Shown: piece after piece, positions 59,996 through 64,000 of the stretch | Layout: each line of letters starts with the position of its first letter | How positions within the stretch are numbered: position 1 is the stretch's first letter | Assembly: GCF_002072155.1 (NCBI RefSeq) | Contig: NZ_BDIY01000014.1 | Coordinates: forward strand, 33,174-97,173 | DNA: 64,000 nt | Reading direction: 5' to 3' | DNA from: Roseovarius sp. A-2 | GTDB lineage: Bacteria > Pseudomonadota > Alphaproteobacteria > Rhodobacterales > Rhodobacteraceae | Program-made: the position numbers and the translations under genes | Notes under the pieces: model-generated | What the model saw: the letters and a program-made list of their open reading frames with translations, nothing else | What the model was told of the DNA's origin: nothing | Database searches by the model: none

Positions 59996-61473
59996 TCGGT
60001 CAACCGGCCCTCGACCAATTCAAAATTTCCAATTGCAGAGCGTAAGTTCTCCATGATCTCGGCTGCCAGAATTTCAGGTTCGGGGAGGTCTTCGAGGTTC
60101 GTCATGGACGCATCACGCAGCCAGAAAAGATCCAGGCTCGCCTTGTCACGTGCCAGCAAGTCTTCCCGATCAAATGCGCGCCAGCGTCCGTCCGGGGTAT
60201 CCTCGCTCCAGGTCGGTTCGCGATCATGCCGGTTTGCGGGATTGTAGCAGTCGATGAAATCCTGAAGGTGGGCGTAGGTCAGCGGCTTTTGCTTCAACGT
60301 ATGATGCACGTTGGTGCGGTAGTCGTAGTACCATACCTTCGAGGTCTGTGGGGCCGGGCTGGCCGGCCGGTTGTCGAAGAAAATTACGTTCGCTTTCACG
60401 CCTTGCGCGTAGAAAATGCCGGTCGGCAGGCGCAGGATCGTATGCAGATCGGTGGTCTGCAACAGCTTCCGTCGGATCGTTTCACCCGCACCGCCCTCGA
60501 ATAACACATTATCCGGTACGACCACCGCGGCGCGTCCTGTCGTCTTCAGCATGGTCCGGATGTGCTGGACGAAATTGAGCTGCTTGTTTGATGTCGTCGC
60601 CCAGAAATCCTGCCGATTGTAAGTCAGGTCATCCGATTCCTGTTCCCCTTCCGCATTGGTGAAGCTCATGGAACTTTTCTTGCCGAAGGGCGGGTTGGCC
60701 AGAACGTAGTCGAAGGTCTCAGGCGGCGGCGATATCAAAGCGTCGGCGGGTGAAACCAGCGTATCGCCGGTCATTTCCCCAATCCCGTGCAAGAACATGT
60801 TCATCAGGCAGAGGCGCCGTGTTCCAGCGACGATCTCGTTGCCGAAAAAGGTTGAGTGTTTCAGGAAAGCCTTCTGGTCCTTGTCGAGCGCCTGATTATC
60901 CGGGTCTGTCAGGAAGTCATGCGCGGCAAGGAAAAAACCGCCCGTGCCGCAGGCCGGATCGGCAATAGTTTTGCCGGGTTCGGGGCGGATACATTCCACC
61001 ATCGCTCGGATCAGGGCGCGGGGGGTGAAATACTGGCCCGCGCCTGATTTTGTATCCTCGGCGTTCCGCTCCAGCAGCCCCTCATAGATATCGCCTTTGA
61101 CGTCGGCGCCCAGCATCACCCATTTCGTGCTGTCCACCATGTCGATCAGGCGAAACAGTTTGGCCGGGTCGGTGATCTTGTTCTGGGCCTTTGTAAAGAT
61201 CTGGCCGAGCATGCCTTTCTGCTCGCCAAGCTTGCGCAACAGGGTGACGTAATGCGCCTCAAGCTCGGCCCCGCGGCGCGAGGTCAGGCTGGCCCAGTCG
61301 AACCCCGCAGGAATGCCCACATCGCGGCTGTAGGGGGGCTTGGCGTATTCGTCCGCCATCTTGAGGAAGATGAGGTAGGTCAGCTGCTCCAGGTAGTCGC
61401 CATAGCCGACGCCGTCGTCGCGCAATGTGGTGCAGAAACTCCATACCTTGGAGACGATGGGGGCGGTGTTCAT
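59992..61473 (-). CDS. hsdM: Type I restriction-modification DNA methylase, M subunit
   Basis: A 493-residue N6-adenine methylase subunit. The N-terminal HsdM_N segment (YLEQLTYLIFLKMADE), the SAM-binding motif ADPACGTGGFFLAA and the catalytic NPPFG are intact. It methylates adenine at the site defined by HsdS. Its start overlaps the DUF262 stop by 4 bp (ATGA), so it belongs to that operon. No HsdR gene lies within the window. Confidence 0.95.
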   Translation of the reverse strand: MNTAPIVSKVWSFCTTLRDDGVGYGDYLEQLTYLIFLKMADEYAKPPYSRDVGIPAGFDWASLTSRRGAELEAHYVTLLRKLGEQKGMLGQIFTKAQNKITDPAKLFRLIDMVDSTKWVMLGADVKGDIYEGLLERNAEDTKSGAGQYFTPRALIRAMVECIRPEPGKTIADPACGTGGFFLAAHDFLTDPDNQALDKDQKAFLKHSTFFGNEIVAGTRRLCLMNMFLHGIGEMTGDTLVSPADALISPPPETFDYVLANPPFGKKSSMSFTNAEGEQESDDLTYNRQDFWATTSNKQLNFVQHIRTMLKTTGRAAVVVPDNVLFEGGAGETIRRKLLQTTDLHTILRLPTGIFYAQGVKANVIFFDNRPASPAPQTSKVWYYDYRTNVHHTLKQKPLTYAHLQDFIDCYNPANRHDREPTWSEDTPDGRWRAFDREDLLARDKASLDLFWLRDASMTNLEDLPEPEILAAEIMENLRSAIGNFELVEGRLTD

Positions 61474-63314
61474 GCCTCAGCCTCGTAATTTGCGCCCGAT
61501 TGATCTCGTTGGGCTGATTTCCCCATGACGTTCTCGACAATCTCGATCAGCTTGCCCTTGCGCCCTTCGTAGAAGGCGCCGAAGTCATCGGCGCGTAGCA
61601 TGTCGACAGGAATATAGTGGCTGAGCAAGATGGTATTCATCTGCTCATCAGACAGGGAAACTTGCTTGTGGTTCTGCAGGTCGTTCAGATACGTCGACGG
61701 CGCCTTGCGCCCAATCATTCTGTTGGCCTTGTAAGAGATCGGTGTCTTGTTGACGATCGAGTTGTAGACGCTTTCCTTGATCCCCTGATCTTCGCACCAA
61801 GCGCGCGGAAAGATATGATGGATGTCGAGCGCAATGTCCTCGTGATCCAGTTCCTGTATCGACGCTTTCCAAAAGAAGTCATATGCGCCCTGTCGCAGAA
61901 CGAGCACGTTGAGCCCCTTGTAGGCTGCGCTGTTTCTGGACCTAAGCGTATCCAAACGGCTCTCCTGAAAGGCGGCCTCGCTGATCGTGCGGGGAAAACC
62001 ATTCAGATTTTCATAAACGTCATCAGGCTCATCGCTCGTGATCCAAGGCATCAGTTCCTCGAAGTCATTGGCGATCCGGGTTTCCACTGCCCCGCCATAC
62101 AATTCGCCCAGGACGCCGCACCAGAACCAACGCGAAAGGCGGTCATAAACACGCGGTTCCAACCAGCGTTCCTGGATCTGTGACATGACGGCAGCGAGAG
62201 GTACAAGTTGCGTGCGATAGGGGAGTTCTCGACCACTGAAGAAGCATTGTTTGCGCATAAATTTCGCGACAAGCATGAAGCCCTCTTCGACCTCTGGTGC
62301 CCACTTTTGATAATCCTCCAGCGTCAGCGAAAGAACGGTTGCACGTTTTGCACTGACGGCAGCAATGGCTTTTCCCTTCTTCCCTGCAGCGATATCCGCC
62401 TTTCGCATGGCAGAGCTTTTCAGGATGGAGATTGCCTGTAGGAAATCCGCCGCCGCAATTCCCTTCAGGATCGGCTCCTTGTTCAAACGGGTAAAACGTC
62501 CTTCGACGTCCCGCTCTTTGCTGCCGAACCAGTCATCCCGCAGGTTAAACCCATCGGCGGCGAAAGTTGCGGTCACCAGTTCGAAGACTGACAGCGGCAC
62601 GCCGCCAGTATTCACTTTTTCAAACACCAAGCAGACTGCCTCTTTCGACGTCGCCTTGCCCAACGTGATCGCGGGAAGCTGATAGTCTTTGAAGGAGTCG
62701 ATAACCTTTTCCCGGAAGGCCATGAAGTCCTGGATTCGTTCTGGTGTCTGCTGGATCAGAGCGTACTCCCAAGGACTCGACTTCAGGATTTCAGAGCAGG
62801 GAAAGTGGAAGTTTTCAATCTCGAGCTCCCGCGTGGACAGGTCCAGCACCACGTCACGGTCGAAATTCGTCTTTATCTTCCGGTCCGCCGGGACAGAGAT
62901 GAATGCCTCTTCCAGACGGTCGTCTTCAAGGGCGGTGGCGATGTCGATATAATAGTGACGGCTGATCGCCTTGCCCTTTTCATTGAACGTCTGCACCGGT
63001 TTGTTGAGCGCCAGAACCTGCGTCAACGAGGTCAGTCGCTGCTGACCGTCAAGGATCAGGCGTTCGGGCTCAGGCACCCCATCTTTGAAGGTCACGTTTT
63101 CAACTGGGCGGACCTGAAACCTGACTTCGCCCCCTGTGTCCAGCATCATCACCGCGCCCACAGGAAAGGACCGGGCAATGCTGACCAGTAGGGATTTGAC
63201 ATGTTCATCATCCCAGACCCAGCCACGCTGGAAATCCGGCAATTGGATGACGCCGGTGGTCACATCGGACAGAACTTGGGGCAAAGGAAGTTTGGTGCTG
63301 TCAAAAGTGCTCAT
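61470..63314 (-). CDS. DUF262/HNH protein, GmrSD-like nuclease in the type I operon
   Basis: A 614-residue protein. The DUF262 (ParB/Srx-like) domain has LPDFQRGWVWD and the nucleotide motif ILDGQQRLTSL near residue 90; the C-terminal third has an HNH/DUF1524 centre, DIHHIFPRAWC, with NSIVNKTPISYKANRMIG after it. This is the layout of GmrSD-type IV endonucleases, which cut modified DNA. Here it is embedded between hsdS and hsdM, with 4-bp overlaps on each side, so it is part of the operon, not an insertion. It may be the restriction component or an accessory effector. Confidence 0.87.
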   Translation of the reverse strand: MSTFDSTKLPLPQVLSDVTTGVIQLPDFQRGWVWDDEHVKSLLVSIARSFPVGAVMMLDTGGEVRFQVRPVENVTFKDGVPEPERLILDGQQRLTSLTQVLALNKPVQTFNEKGKAISRHYYIDIATALEDDRLEEAFISVPADRKIKTNFDRDVVLDLSTRELEIENFHFPCSEILKSSPWEYALIQQTPERIQDFMAFREKVIDSFKDYQLPAITLGKATSKEAVCLVFEKVNTGGVPLSVFELVTATFAADGFNLRDDWFGSKERDVEGRFTRLNKEPILKGIAAADFLQAISILKSSAMRKADIAAGKKGKAIAAVSAKRATVLSLTLEDYQKWAPEVEEGFMLVAKFMRKQCFFSGRELPYRTQLVPLAAVMSQIQERWLEPRVYDRLSRWFWCGVLGELYGGAVETRIANDFEELMPWITSDEPDDVYENLNGFPRTISEAAFQESRLDTLRSRNSAAYKGLNVLVLRQGAYDFFWKASIQELDHEDIALDIHHIFPRAWCEDQGIKESVYNSIVNKTPISYKANRMIGRKAPSTYLNDLQNHKQVSLSDEQMNTILLSHYIPVDMLRADDFGAFYEGRKGKLIEIVENVMGKSAQRDQSGANYEAEA

Positions 63315-63868
63315 GCAGGGGTTTTCTTTCGTGTTGGTCTATTGGTTTTCCCGCGCTCGGCCTTGATGCGGGCCAGCAGGGTGGTGGCGGGCTCATCACC
63401 GGGGTCTTGGGGGACGAGGTGGCCGGAGAAGGCTTTTTTCAGGATGGATTGGCGCAGGGCGTCGGCGCGGGTGAGGGCGGCGTCGATCTCGGCTTCGAGC
63501 ATGTCAGCGGCTTCGAGACGGGAGTCGAGTATGCGGACGATTTCGGCTTGTTCGGCGGGAGAGCAAATCGGGACCGGCAACGCCTTCAGGACAGACTTGT
63601 TGATCGAAGCCAGATTAGTTGTCTGCTTGCCGCCCGCTTCGAAATAGTCGCGGCCATAGCTGTTTCCCCACTGAGAAAGGAATATCGACCACCCCTTCTC
63701 ATGGCGAAAGGGTGTCGCCCGAAAAACATGGTTCTGCGTGATGCAGGGTTCGACCTGATCCTCCCAAATCCAACCACGTCCCAACTTGTCCCGGTCGCCT
63801 CCCTCGTTGAAGAGAATGTCCCAAGTGCGCAAACAAAGCGCGGAAAGCTGCGACCGTTCGACGGGCAT
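63311..63868 (-). CDS. hsdS: Type I restriction specificity subunit HsdS, shortened
   Basis: About 185 residues from ATG 63868 are readable as HsdS: the target-domain end ILFNEGGDRDKLGRGW, then CITQNHVFR, LPVPICSPAEQAEIVRILDSR and the helical conserved region (AALTRADALRQSILKKAFSG). Full subunits are about 400 residues. All three frames contain stops upstream (for example TGA at 63961-63959 in this frame), so the first half is lost, frameshifted, or this is a half-size subunit. A TTG at 63871 is an alternative start. Overlap with the DUF262 gene is 4 bp. Confidence 0.75.
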   Translation of the reverse strand: MPVERSQLSALCLRTWDILFNEGGDRDKLGRGWIWEDQVEPCITQNHVFRATPFRHEKGWSIFLSQWGNSYGRDYFEAGGKQTTNLASINKSVLKALPVPICSPAEQAEIVRILDSRLEAADMLEAEIDAALTRADALRQSILKKAFSGHLVPQDPGDEPATTLLARIKAERGKTNRPTRKKTPA

Positions 63869-64000
63869 CAATTTTAACCCGAATAATTCATGGGGGTGTG
63901 GTGAAGGTAGCGTAAGCTTTTGAAAGCAGGTATTTTTTGGTTGTCGAAGCCAGAAAACTCAGTTTCCAAGGTACGTCCCCTCACCATGATACAGTCTACT

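Overview
The window reads as one contiguous piece of a GC-rich alphaproteobacterial chromosome, most likely order Rhodobacterales (Roseobacter-like). Pointers are the class II (B12) ribonucleotide reductase, the DUF4175/TIGR02302 protein after lysA, a DUF6476-type protein beside an RluA-family synthase, small DUF1127 and DUF1489 genes, RpoH, and dense packing with many ATGA, TGATG and GTGA overlaps. No rRNA, tRNA, CRISPR array or complete insertion sequence was recognised.

Layout. Positions 1-6.7 kb hold housekeeping and envelope genes, mostly on the minus strand: a GGDEF gene cut by the left edge, an alpha/beta hydrolase-OsmC fusion, engB, a MOSC protein, yidC, a degenerate GGDEF-like membrane protein and ttcA. 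An AT-richer orphan gene (6.8-7.6 kb) looks acquired. Positions 7.7-14.1 kb carry a TlpA-like thioredoxin and the argH - lipoprotein - DUF2834 - lysA - DUF4175 run. Positions 14.5-20.4 kb have 5-formyl-THF cyclo-ligase, mgtE, convergent guanine and probable 8-oxoguanine deaminases, and a HisN-like phosphatase. Positions 20.4-28.6 kb hold regulators (XRE, LysR), a quinone reductase, Bax-inhibitor-1, rpmG, a cell-wall hydrolase and a divergent PPDK-like protein whose leader carries three perfect 31-bp tandem repeats.

Positions 28.7-38.0 kb form the main catabolic unit: a betaine-type binding protein, a damaged secreted-protein gene, a divergent GlxA/CdhR-type regulator, and five tightly spaced genes (acyl-CoA dehydrogenase, NDP-forming acyl-CoA synthetase, CaiD-like hydratase, BKACE-family cleavage enzyme, carnitine dehydrogenase fused to a thioesterase). 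Together they could take gamma-butyrobetaine or crotonobetaine through carnitine to glycine betaine. The NDP-forming synthetase takes the place normally held by AMP-forming CaiC/BcoC and by the CaiB CoA-transferase.

Positions 38.0-55.3 kb return to core genes: an NhaR-like LysR remnant, the RluA-family gene whose start overlaps that of its divergent neighbour, rpoH, pepF, a DNA ligase and MBL exonuclease pair, rpsA, cmk, pyrD and nrdJ. From about 55.4 kb the content becomes accessory: two unknown genes, a DUF3800 protein, then a minus-strand chain of translationally coupled genes comprising a shortened hsdS, a GmrSD-like DUF262/HNH protein, hsdM, a small orphan, an ImmA/IrrE-type HTH peptidase and a DUF4411 PIN-like toxin. 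This defence island pairs a type I methylase with a type IV-like nuclease, with no hsdR in view, and is the strongest candidate for an unusual system.
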